DNA of 64,000 bases, taken from assembly GCA_964429135.1 (NCBI GenBank), contig CAYSAU010000005.1, positions 1-64,000 of the forward strand, in the 5' to 3' direction. The first letter of the stretch is position 1. The number at the start of each line of letters is the position of its first letter. The notes under the pieces were generated by a model. The model saw nothing but the letters and a program-made list of their open reading frames with translations. It did no database searches and had not been told where the DNA came from. Of the stretch, positions 26,160 through 33,884 are shown piece after piece. The position numbers and the translations under genes are program-made. This stretch comes from CAZSDU01 sp964429135. GTDB taxonomy: Bacteria; Bacteroidota; Bacteroidia; Bacteroidales; FEN-979.

Positions 26160-27323
26160 TTATGATTCAAAGTAGTTTTTCATCCTGGAGAAAAAGTTTC
26201 TTTCTTTATCTTCTTCAGAAGGTTGGAAATTGGTTGATTTGCTTAATTTTTCAAGGATGGTCTTTTCTTCTTTGCTCAGTCGCTTCGGTGTCCAGACGTG
26301 AATGGTAACCAGATGATCCCCTCGGTTTTCATATCCGTTCACACTGGGAATTCCTTTTCCTCTTAAACGCAGCACCTTGCCACTCTGGGTTCCAGGCTCT
26401 ATTTTAATTTTAGCTTTTCCATCGATGGTTGGAACTTCAAGGCTTGTTCCCAGGGCTGCATCTGAAATGGAGATAAAATATTCAAAGTGGATATTGTTTC
26501 CGTCACGCTCAAACAGGGGATGTCTGACCTCTTCGATCTGGACAATTAAATCTCCGGCAATACCTCCTCTTGCAGCGGCATTGCCTTTGCCTCCAAGAGA
26601 AAGTTGCATCCCTTCTGAAACCCCGGCAGGGATTTTAATGGAGATGACTTCCTCCCCCTTGACTACCCCGTTTCCTGCACAATCATGGCATTTATCAGTG
26701 ATAATCTTTCCTTCTCCACCACAGTTCGGGCAAGTTCCGGTGGTTTGCATTTGTCCCAGGAAAGTGGATGTCACACGGGTAACGTGGCCGCTCCCTTTAC
26801 AGGTGGAACAGGTAGTAAAAGCGCTACCGTCTTTGGCTCCGGTACCCTTGCATGTGGCACAGGCTGTAAATTTATTGACTTTTATTTTTTTCTCCACTCC
26901 ATGGGCGATTTCCTCAAGCGTCATCTTTACTTTGACCCTGAGGTTGGAGCCTCGGTTGACTGTTTTACCACGGCTTCTTCCCCCTCCAAAAAAAGAGCTG
27001 AAAGGATCATTCCCGCCTCCACCGAAAATATCACCGAAATGAGAGAAGATATCCTCCACACTCATGCCACCGCCAAATCCTGAGAATCCGCTATTATTGC
27101 CCAGACCGGCATGACCAAACTGATCATACCTCTGCCTTTTTTCGCTGTCACTCAGCACTTCATAAGCTTCGGCTGCTTCTTTGAATTTCTCTTCGGTATC
27201 TTTCTTACCCGGATTTTTATCCGGGTGATATTTCAATGCTTGCTGACGAAAAGCTTTCTTGATTTCCTCAGGGCTGGCATCCTTACTGACTTCTAGTATT
27301 TCGTAATAATCTCTCTTTGTCAA
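26160..27323 (-). CDS. dnaJ: Chaperone DnaJ (Hsp40)
   Basis: 387 residues. J domain (1-70) with HPD in ALKYHPDKNPG, then a Gly/Phe-rich linker (GLGNNSGFSGFGGG), a zinc-binding region with four CxxCxGxG repeats (CATCKGTG, CSTCKGSG, CPNCGGEG, CHDCAGNG), and the C-terminal substrate-binding domains. It stimulates DnaK ATPase and presents substrates. It lies 29 bases after grpE; dnaK is not in the window. Confidence 0.98.
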   Translation of the reverse strand: MTKRDYYEILEVSKDASPEEIKKAFRQQALKYHPDKNPGKKDTEEKFKEAAEAYEVLSDSEKRQRYDQFGHAGLGNNSGFSGFGGGMSVEDIFSHFGDIFGGGGNDPFSSFFGGGRSRGKTVNRGSNLRVKVKMTLEEIAHGVEKKIKVNKFTACATCKGTGAKDGSAFTTCSTCKGSGHVTRVTSTFLGQMQTTGTCPNCGGEGKIITDKCHDCAGNGVVKGEEVISIKIPAGVSEGMQLSLGGKGNAAARGGIAGDLIVQIEEVRHPLFERDGNNIHFEYFISISDAALGTSLEVPTIDGKAKIKIEPGTQSGKVLRLRGKGIPSVNGYENRGDHLVTIHVWTPKRLSKEEKTILEKLSKSTNFQPSEEDKERNFFSRMKNYFES

Positions 27324-27352
27324 CCTGTTAATGATTAATGATGAATTATATT

Positions 27353-27916
27353 TTAGTTACCAACCACCACCTTGGCATAGCGGATCACCTTCTCATTCAA
27401 CAGGTAACCTTTCTCAATTTCATCGACAATGGTGTTTTTTTTCTCCGGATCGTCAACTACAATATTGGTGATGGCTTCATGGAAATCTGTGTTAAAGACC
27501 TCACCAATGGTTTTCATTTGCACCAGACCCTGTTGACTGAGGATACTGAAAAATTTATTGAATATCAATATGACACCATCATGTAAGGCGGAGTCAATCT
27601 CAGATTTGCTTTCAAATGCCTTGATGGCTCTTTCAAAATCGTCAAGGACGGGCAGCAGCTTTGTGATTAAATCGGCAGAGGCAGTTCGGCTGAGCTCCAG
27701 TTTTTCTTTCAGGGTGCGTTTACGGTAATTGTCGAATTCTGAGTATAAACGAAGGAATTTATCATTCAGCTCGGCAATTTGAGCGTTCAGTTCCTGTTTT
27801 TGCTCTCTACTCCCTTCCTCGGTTTCCTGGTATTCAACGGGTTCCTGAGCTTCTTCTGTTAAATGTTCCTCTTCTTTGATTTTTGTTTTTTCAGGTTTAT
27901 GCTCTTTTTTAGACAT
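27353..27916 (-). CDS. grpE: Nucleotide exchange factor GrpE
   Basis: 187 residues from the ATG at 27916; an in-frame ATG at 27952 would add 12 basic residues. A Glu-rich N-terminal arm is followed by the long helix (ELNDKFLRLYSEFDNYRKRT), the four-helix region (LLPVLDDFERAI) and the beta-domain with FNTDFHEAI and GYLLNEKVIRYAKVVVGN, the conserved GrpE ending. It releases ADP from DnaK. Just upstream, overlapping the murA end, the minus strand has TTTG, a 22-base gap and TAATTTG, an imperfect promoter that could drive grpE-dnaJ. Confidence 0.95.
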   Translation of the reverse strand: MSKKEHKPEKTKIKEEEHLTEEAQEPVEYQETEEGSREQKQELNAQIAELNDKFLRLYSEFDNYRKRTLKEKLELSRTASADLITKLLPVLDDFERAIKAFESKSEIDSALHDGVILIFNKFFSILSQQGLVQMKTIGEVFNTDFHEAITNIVVDDPEKKNTIVDEIEKGYLLNEKVIRYAKVVVGN

Positions 27917-27992
27917 AACAGATTTCTTAATCGAATTTTTGTTCGTTCGCATGGATCAAATTACTTGCCAGAGGTCGAATTGAGACAAATTG

Positions 27993-29303
27993 TCAGTCCG
28001 GGATACGTTTAATACGCGCTCCCAGTTGATTTAACCGGACATCAATGTGTTCATAACCCCGGTCAATTTGTTCAATGTTATCAATGAGGCTGCAACCCTC
28101 AGCGGATAATGCAGCAATCAGCAAGGCTACGCCAGCACGGATATCGGGCGATGACATCCTGATCCCTTTCAGGGGGTAATGGTGGTTCAGACCGATCACC
28201 GTGGCTCTGTGGGGATCGCATAAGATAATCTTCGCTCCCATGTCAATAAGTTTATCGACGAAAAACAACCGGCTTTCAAACATTTTTTGATGAACCAGCA
28301 CATGGCCTTTGGCTTGTGTTGCCACCACCAGGATAATGCTGATCAGGTCGGGGGTAAAACCCGGCCATGGTGCATCGGCAATGGTCATGATAGATCCGTC
28401 CATAAAATTTTCCACTTCATAATGATCCTGGGCAGGCACAAAAATATCATCCCCCTGCCTCTCCATTCTGATGCCCAGTTTCGAAAAGACATCAGGGATA
28501 AGTCCCAGTTGTGAATAATCGGTTTTTTTGATGGTAATGGCGGATCCTGTCATGGCGGCAAGGCCGATAAAGCTACCGACCTCTATCATATCTGACAGCA
28601 GGGTATGGCTGCAGCCATGCAGTGTTTCAACCCCGTCGATAGTGAGGAGGTTGGACCCGATTCCCTGAATGCGTGCGCCCATACTGACCAGCATTTTGCA
28701 TAACTGGGCAATATATGGCTCGCAAGCCGCATTGAAAATCGTGGTGGTGCCCCTGGCTTTCACCGCGGCCATCAGAATGTTTGCAGTCCCGGTCACCGAG
28801 GCTTCATCCAGCAGCATGTAACTGCCTGTCAATTCTTTTGAAGTGACAGTATAGCGATGTTCCTGGGCTGAAAATTCAAAATCAGCGCCAAGTTTCTGTA
28901 AACCCTTGAAGTGGGTATCCAATCGCCTCCGACCGATTTTATCTCCTCCCGGAGTATAAATATATCCTTTCCCGAATCTGGCGAGCAGCGGTCCAAGGAT
29001 CATGATTGATCCCCTCAAACTGGCTGCTTTTTCTCTGAATTCTGCGGTCAGCAGATAATCAAAATGAACATTAGCAGCCTCAAAGGTATAAGAGGAATTT
29101 CCGATTTTTTCGACTTTGACTCCCAGTGACTGCAGCAGATCAATGAGCTTGTTGACATCCCTGATATCGGGTATGTTATGAATGGTAATTTTCTCAGGAG
29201 TCAGCAAAACGGCACAGAGAACCTGAAGGGCTTCATTTTTTGCGCCCTGGGGAAGGATCTCACCGTTAAGCTTCAGACCACCGGTGATCTCGAAAGAACT
29301 CAC
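27993..29303 (-). CDS. murA: UDP-N-acetylglucosamine 1-carboxyvinyltransferase, Asp form
   Basis: 436 residues, EPSP-synthase-like fold. The substrate Lys is kept in QGAKNEAL (K22), and DEASVTGTANILMAAV and IRAGVALLIAAL fit MurA. The active-site loop reads TPGGDKIGRRRLD: residue 121 is Asp where most MurA have the Cys that fosfomycin alkylates (E. coli Cys115). The Asp form is catalytically competent in mycobacteria and chlamydiae and is fosfomycin-resistant. It transfers enolpyruvate to UDP-GlcNAc, the first committed step of peptidoglycan synthesis. Its start overlaps the DUF4290 stop by four bases, which means translational coupling. Confidence 0.96.
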   Translation of the reverse strand: MSSFEITGGLKLNGEILPQGAKNEALQVLCAVLLTPEKITIHNIPDIRDVNKLIDLLQSLGVKVEKIGNSSYTFEAANVHFDYLLTAEFREKAASLRGSIMILGPLLARFGKGYIYTPGGDKIGRRRLDTHFKGLQKLGADFEFSAQEHRYTVTSKELTGSYMLLDEASVTGTANILMAAVKARGTTTIFNAACEPYIAQLCKMLVSMGARIQGIGSNLLTIDGVETLHGCSHTLLSDMIEVGSFIGLAAMTGSAITIKKTDYSQLGLIPDVFSKLGIRMERQGDDIFVPAQDHYEVENFMDGSIMTIADAPWPGFTPDLISIILVVATQAKGHVLVHQKMFESRLFFVDKLIDMGAKIILCDPHRATVIGLNHHYPLKGIRMSSPDIRAGVALLIAALSAEGCSLIDNIEQIDRGYEHIDVRLNQLGARIKRIPD

Positions 29304-29929
29304 GGCTGATTTCTTCTGGGTCTTGGCTGAACATTCCCGTTTGTCGCGGGACGAAAAGGTTTACGCTTCTTATTGCGGGCTAAAATATCATTGGTATTGG
29401 CAAACTTGAAATCCTGATGAAGTTTGACTTTCCCTTTTGAAAGGGTAGAAAGATGGGCTTCGATCAGTTCGTCAGAGACAGTTTCCCTGTTCCAGTTTAA
29501 ATAGGATTTTTTCATATGGTTGGCAATGGCATGAACCAGGGCATCCTTTTCCTGACCTTCCTCAAATTCCATGGCCTTTTCCAGCATCAATGCAATGTTT
29601 TTACCATAATGCTTGAATTCAATTTCCTTATCATGATAAGAAAGATGTTCCGGTTTTGTGCTTAATGAAAGTGGGGGAGGTGGCGGAAATGGGGCATCAA
29701 CATCAAGCTTAAAATCGGAAATGATGAAAAGATGATCCCATAATTTATGCTTGTAATCTCCTGATTCTTTTACATTCGGGTGCATCTGTGCCATTACATT
29801 CACGATGAATTTTGCGGCTTTGGTTCTTTTTTCACGTTCTTCAATGGTGCAAATATACTGTATCATCTGCTGAATATTCCTACCGTATTCCGGAATAAGC
29901 ATCGGCTCCCGTGTAGTGTTGTACTCCAT
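29300..29929 (-). CDS. DUF4290 family protein
   Basis: 209 residues from the ATG at 29929. A frame start at 29956 exists but lies within the -7 box of the predicted promoter, so the downstream ATG (behind AGAGGAA) is preferred. The N-terminal MEYNTTREPMLIPEYGRNIQ and the middle LWDHLFIISDFKLDVDAPFP are the marks of DUF4290, a Bacteroidota family of unknown function nearly always found directly ahead of murA. No signal peptide or membrane helix; the basic C-terminal tail (NKKRKPFRP, QPRPRRNQP) could bind nucleic acid. The coupling to murA suggests a cell-wall or division link, not established. Confidence 0.88.
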   Translation of the reverse strand: MEYNTTREPMLIPEYGRNIQQMIQYICTIEEREKRTKAAKFIVNVMAQMHPNVKESGDYKHKLWDHLFIISDFKLDVDAPFPPPPPLSLSTKPEHLSYHDKEIEFKHYGKNIALMLEKAMEFEEGQEKDALVHAIANHMKKSYLNWNRETVSDELIEAHLSTLSKGKVKLHQDFKFANTNDILARNKKRKPFRPATNGNVQPRPRRNQP

Positions 29930-29949
29930 TTCCTCTTTCAATTGATTTT

Positions 29950-29980
29950 TTTGCAAAGATACGATTTTTATATACTTTTA
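29950..29980 (+). promoter_or_regulatory. Candidate promoter for the NTF2/Cache lipoprotein gene
   Basis: TTTG (29950-29953), 19-base spacer, TACTTTTA (29973-29980; last base differs from TAnnTTTG). The -33 box abuts the -7 box of the divergent DUF4290 promoter, so the two promoters overlap. Confidence 0.4.
29954..29961 (-). promoter_or_regulatory. Candidate -7 element for DUF4290-murA
   Basis: Minus strand TATCTTTG, exact match to TAnnTTTG, 24 bases upstream of the ATG at 29929. This supports that start over the one at 29956, which would not be transcribed. No good -33 element at the expected distance. Confidence 0.5.
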
Positions 29981-30007
29981 TCCTTATTAACAAAAATCCT
30001 GCTCACC

Positions 30008-30919
30008 ATGAAAAAAAATCTATTTTATGCAATTTTAGTTCTGACTACGGTTGGCATTGTTCTAAGCGCATGTAAAAGTAAAGACCATGAGCCGGGCATT
30101 CAGGAAAAATCAGCCATTGCCGATACCATCCAGGCCATGATGAATAAAATCATGACCTATGCTGCCATCCCGGATGCAGATTCAGCCTACCAATGGCTGA
30201 GAGACGATAGTAATACTGTTTTTATTTCCCAGGGGATGGCTTATTCAAACCCGGGAATTCATGCCATGATGCGCGACATGTACAAAAAGTTTAAAAGTCA
30301 GTCTTTTGATGTGGTTTGGTCAAAAACCGAGGTCCTTTCCTTTGACATCGTTTTATGGACAGGGGTGGCCCGTTCAAAACTGGTATCTGCCGAAGATGAA
30401 GCCGCTGAACAATGGCTGGGAGAAAGCTGGATTTGGCATAGGAATCCCGAAGGATGGAGGGTCATTCATTTCCATGAATCCTGGCTGGGTTTACCCGATC
30501 CATGTACCAGAGCGACAGTTGAAAATGCCCTGGAGAATTTTGCCAAGGAACTTAGCGGGCGTAAGCTTGATCCCATGGATATGCCTTCGGTTTTGACATT
30601 ATTTTTGAAAGTTAATCCCAAAATATATGGAGCTACCCTGGCTTTTGCTCCTGATGAATACGACAACAACAGTCACAAAGCTGCCCCTTACGTATATCGT
30701 AAGAACAATGAATTTATAACTGTGAAACTGCCCGAATCCTATGATTATACTCAAAGTGACTGGTATCGGCTTCCCCTTGAAAAGAACGCAGCTGTATGGT
30801 CGGATCCATATTATGACGGCGGTGGCGGTGGCGTGGTCATGGTGACTTATGCTATTCCCTTGAAGGATAAAAGCGGAAACTTGATCGGTGTGCTTACCAG
30901 TGACGTGGCTTTACAATAA
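30008..30919 (+). CDS. Lipoprotein with NTF2-like domain and a stand-alone Cache sensor domain
   Basis: 303 residues. Signal peptide with a lipobox (LSAC, Cys22). Residues about 35-165 resemble an NTF2/SnoaL-like fold (AYQWLRDDSNTVFISQG, then GESWIWHRNPEGWRVIHFHE). Residues about 170-303 match the Cache domain of Bacteroidota phosphatases and histidine kinases: NPKIYGATLAFAPDEY, AAPYVYRKNN, YDYTQSDWYRLP, AVWSDPYYDGGGG, and the ending GVLTSDVAL. In those proteins the domain binds small ligands and is followed by a transmembrane helix and an output domain; here the chain ends directly after it. A membrane-attached periplasmic ligand binder is likely, with the ligand unknown. Frames extending upstream of 30008 are antisense to the DUF4290 gene. 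Confidence 0.75.
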   Translation: MKKNLFYAILVLTTVGIVLSACKSKDHEPGIQEKSAIADTIQAMMNKIMTYAAIPDADSAYQWLRDDSNTVFISQGMAYSNPGIHAMMRDMYKKFKSQSFDVVWSKTEVLSFDIVLWTGVARSKLVSAEDEAAEQWLGESWIWHRNPEGWRVIHFHESWLGLPDPCTRATVENALENFAKELSGRKLDPMDMPSVLTLFLKVNPKIYGATLAFAPDEYDNNSHKAAPYVYRKNNEFITVKLPESYDYTQSDWYRLPLEKNAAVWSDPYYDGGGGGVVMVTYAIPLKDKSGNLIGVLTSDVALQ

Positions 30920-30940
30920 TAAAATCGCAAAAAGGCTTGA

Positions 30941-33259
30941 TCAGTTGACAATCCTAAGTTTTGCAAATTTCAGCAGCAACTGTTTTTGACCTACCTGAGG
31001 GAAGAAAACAGTTGCTTTTTTATTGGGTCCGTTTCCTTCAATGCCAACCACTTTCCCCTGACCGAAACGTTCATGGATAACTTCCATTCCTGATTGTATC
31101 TCGTCGGCATCAGAAGGAGGAAGAGAAGTCATTTCAGGCTTTTCCTCAGCTTGCTGTGTGCTGACTTTTTTAAAGTGAGAAGGCAATTTGATTTTTTTCT
31201 TTGGAAGGTTTAAACCGGGCAGCATGGATGAGAAGTTATCCATTTCCGAAAAACTTTCTTTTTTTATTGAAGGTTTTTTGGGGAAATCAAGATAATCTTC
31301 CGGAATCTCCTGGATGAAACGGCTGGGTTCACAGCTGGTGAGGTTGCCCCATCGATAACGGTTTTCGGCATAGCTCAGTGCCAGTTTCTTTTGGGCCCGT
31401 GTAATGGCAACATAAAACAAACGTCTTTCTTCCTCCAGTTCCGATCTCGAATTCAGGGATTGTATGGATGGAAAAAGATTTTCCTCCATTCCTACAGCAT
31501 AAACGCAGGGAAACTCCAGTCCTTTGGCCGAGTGTACGGTCATGAGGGTCACCTTGTCGCTACTGTCATCCTCTTTTTTATCGGCATCGGTGATCAATGC
31601 CACATCTTGCATGAATTCATCAAGGGTACGGATTACATTGCTTTCAATTTCACCGGTTTCAGGGTTGATTCGAGGAGATTCTGAGAATTCCTTGATGGCA
31701 TTCAGCAACTCTTCCAGGTTTTCAAAGCGGCTGACCCCTTCAGGGGTTCGGTCGTCATGCATTTCTTTCATCAATCCTGAAGATGCCGCAATATGCTTGG
31801 CCATTTCAAAAGCATTTCTGGTCTTCAGTTGAATAGCAAAACTTTTAATCATGGTAATAAAGGCGGTGATCTTCGTCCAGGTGGCTTCAGGAAGACGAAA
31901 TCCTGAAGGTGGGTGTTCGATCAGGTCGAATATGCCTTTTTTTTGTTGGTCGGCCGTGACGATCAGTTTCTCAAGGGTGGTCTTTCCGATACCTCTGGCC
32001 GGGTAGTTGATTACCCTTAATAAGGCATCTTCATCCCTGTGATTGATGGTCAACCGGTAATATGCCAGTACGTCCTTGATTTCCTTGCGTTGATAAAAAG
32101 AAACACCTCCGTATATCCGGCAGGGGATATTGAGTTTTCTGAGCGCCTCTTCATGAACCCTCGATTGGGCATTGGTACGGTAAAGAATGGCAAAAGCAGA
32201 ATTTTTTAACTGGAGGTTCATTTTATTTTCAAAGATAGACTGGGCTACCAGGTTACCTTCGTCGGTATCGCTCATGGCATGAATTAACTGGATACGGTTC
32301 CCTTCCTCATTCTCAGTCCAAATCTCCTTGAATATTTGGTTTTTATTATGCATGATCACCTGGTTGGCAGCCTTTACGATCATTTGGGTAGAGCGGTAAT
32401 TCTGTTCCAGTTTATAAACCTTATGATCGGGGTAATCTTTTCTGAAATTCAGGATATTCTGAATATTGGCTCCCCTGAAACTATAAATGCTTTGGGCGTC
32501 ATCACCTACCACACAAAGATTTTCATTGTTGGCAGCCAATTTTTTAATGATCAGGTACTGGGCAAAGTTGGTATCCTGATATTCATCAACCAGGATGTAC
32601 CTGAATTTTTGCTGGTACTTGTAAAGTATATCGGGGAAATCCCGAATCAGGATATTCATATTGAAGAGCAGGTCGTCAAAATCCATAGCCGAAGCACGCA
32701 TCAGGCGGTTCTGGTACTGGGTATAAAGCTTACCTGTAAGAGCTTTGCCAGAACCCGTATCATACTCCTGGATATCAGGGTTGGTATTGTATTCCGCTGC
32801 AGAGATCAGACTGGTTTTGGAAGAAGAAATCCTGTTCAGAATGTATCCGGGTTGATAAACTTTATCATCCAGGTTGTTTTCTTTAATGAGGTTTTTGATG
32901 AGTCTTTTGGTGTCATCTGTATCATAAATGGTGTAATTCGAAGGGTAACCCAAGCGGTGTCCTTCTATCCTGAGCACCCTGGCAAAAATGGAATGAAAGG
33001 TCCCCATCCAGACATTCTGGGCTTCGGGGCCTACCAATGCGATGATACGGTCTTTCATTTCTCGGGCTGCCTTGTTCGTGAATGTCAGTGCAAGAATATG
33101 GAAGGGATCCACATCTTTTTCGATCAGGTAGGCAACACGATATGTCAGCACCCGTGTCTTTCCCGAACCTGCGCCAGCGATTACCATCACCGGTCCCTCT
33201 GTATCTGTTACCGCAGCACGCTGGGCTTTATTCAATTCGTCAAGGATTTGCTTTGGCAT
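30941..33259 (-). CDS. uvrD: UvrD/PcrA-type DNA helicase
   Basis: 772 residues from the ATG at 33259; a frame start at 33298 lies upstream of the predicted -7 element. Superfamily 1A helicase: Walker A AGAGSGKT (residues 28-35), ALTFTNKAAREM (Ia), LVDEYQDTN (II), VVGDDAQSIYSFRGA (III), LEQNYRS (IV), VTLMTVHSAKGLEFPCV (V), and VAITRAQKKL (VI). The C-terminal region (about 640-772) ends in a Tudor-like module (GMEVIHERFGQGKV) that PcrA uses for RNA polymerase contact. It unwinds 3'-5' in repair and replication-conflict resolution. Single gene. Confidence 0.95.
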   Translation of the reverse strand: MPKQILDELNKAQRAAVTDTEGPVMVIAGAGSGKTRVLTYRVAYLIEKDVDPFHILALTFTNKAAREMKDRIIALVGPEAQNVWMGTFHSIFARVLRIEGHRLGYPSNYTIYDTDDTKRLIKNLIKENNLDDKVYQPGYILNRISSSKTSLISAAEYNTNPDIQEYDTGSGKALTGKLYTQYQNRLMRASAMDFDDLLFNMNILIRDFPDILYKYQQKFRYILVDEYQDTNFAQYLIIKKLAANNENLCVVGDDAQSIYSFRGANIQNILNFRKDYPDHKVYKLEQNYRSTQMIVKAANQVIMHNKNQIFKEIWTENEEGNRIQLIHAMSDTDEGNLVAQSIFENKMNLQLKNSAFAILYRTNAQSRVHEEALRKLNIPCRIYGGVSFYQRKEIKDVLAYYRLTINHRDEDALLRVINYPARGIGKTTLEKLIVTADQQKKGIFDLIEHPPSGFRLPEATWTKITAFITMIKSFAIQLKTRNAFEMAKHIAASSGLMKEMHDDRTPEGVSRFENLEELLNAIKEFSESPRINPETGEIESNVIRTLDEFMQDVALITDADKKEDDSSDKVTLMTVHSAKGLEFPCVYAVGMEENLFPSIQSLNSRSELEEERRLFYVAITRAQKKLALSYAENRYRWGNLTSCEPSRFIQEIPEDYLDFPKKPSIKKESFSEMDNFSSMLPGLNLPKKKIKLPSHFKKVSTQQAEEKPEMTSLPPSDADEIQSGMEVIHERFGQGKVVGIEGNGPNKKATVFFPQVGQKQLLLKFAKLRIVN

Positions 33260-33276
33260 TTTTGCTTTATGATGCG

Positions 33277-33284
33277 CAAAAATA
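33277..33284 (-). promoter_or_regulatory. Candidate -7 element for the UvrD/PcrA helicase gene
   Basis: Minus strand TATTTTTG, exact match to TAnnTTTG, 17 bases before the ATG at 33259; no -33 TTG at the right distance. It argues for the downstream start of the helicase. Confidence 0.45.
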
Positions 33285-33413
33285 CAGGATTCATGCACAT
33301 GGAAAAAAGTAAAAGATCACAATGTATTAACAAACTACTGAAAAATGGAGTTACACTTACGAATTTCCCGGATACTGTTTTCCTGTATTATATGACACTT
33401 GCTTATTATCGCT

Positions 33414-33443
33414 TTTTGTAAAGTGCTGATTGTCATAATTTTG
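33414..33443 (+). promoter_or_regulatory. Candidate promoter for the LruC gene pair
   Basis: TTTTG (33414-33418), 17-base spacer, TAATTTTG (33436-33443), a good -33/-7 pair 22 bases upstream of the ATG at 33466. The 206-base spacer between the helicase and this gene holds nothing else I can support. Confidence 0.6.
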
Positions 33444-33465
33444 TTTCAAATTAAATATATATAAA

Positions 33466-33873
33466 ATGAAAACCAGGGATTTTATTCAACACAAAGCCAT
33501 CGTAGTGACCCTCCTGGCTTGCTTGGGTTTAATGCTTTCGTTATCCTCTTGCCGTAAGGATTTGGATACTATGCAACCACAAGTTTCTCAGAGTGACCTC
33601 ACATCCATGCATGATTTGAAGGTTAATTCCGATTTTAACTGGAGCACCTATCAGGAAGTACAGGTGAATATCAGTGTAAAGGGAAAAGCTGTTGTATTCA
33701 TTAAATCAGCTGCCTCCCCTGAAGTAGTCTATGAGAAAGCAATGGTGCTACCTAACCAAGTGTACAGCACAATCATTGCTATTCCGACCTATGAGACGGA
33801 ACTCATCATATCCGTCAACGGTATATCAAATAAAGTGGCTATATCGAATAATCAGGTTTCCTGTACCTTCTAA
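33466..33873 (+). CDS. Small lipoprotein resembling the N-terminal part of LruC-domain proteins
   Basis: 135 residues with a lipobox (LSLSSC, Cys29). The mature part begins with a short linker, then LKVNSDFNWSTYQEVQVNIS and KGKAVVFIKS, a beta-rich module. In many Bacteroidota LruC proteins the same pattern (DLKVPxxFxW, then a beta-domain) stands at the N-terminus of the large protein. Here it is a separate gene, 11 bases before the LruC gene. It is probably exposed on the outer membrane or in the periplasm; function unknown. The comparison rests on my recollection of the family pattern. Confidence 0.65.
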   Translation: MKTRDFIQHKAIVVTLLACLGLMLSLSSCRKDLDTMQPQVSQSDLTSMHDLKVNSDFNWSTYQEVQVNISVKGKAVVFIKSAASPEVVYEKAMVLPNQVYSTIIAIPTYETELIISVNGISNKVAISNNQVSCTF

Positions 33874-33884
33874 AACAAACAAAC

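Noticed and set aside
26377..27042. Open frame of 221 codons on the plus strand
   Set aside because: Antisense to dnaJ; Ser/Pro/Leu-rich composition is the mirror of the Gly-rich and Cys-rich dnaJ region.
29780..30007. N-terminal extension of the Cache lipoprotein
   Set aside because: It is antisense to the DUF4290 gene and would hide the clear signal peptide and lipobox starting at 30008.
32336..33421. Open frame of 361 codons on the plus strand
   Set aside because: It lies antisense to the helicase gene, has no family motifs, and the minus-strand frame carries all SF1 helicase motifs.
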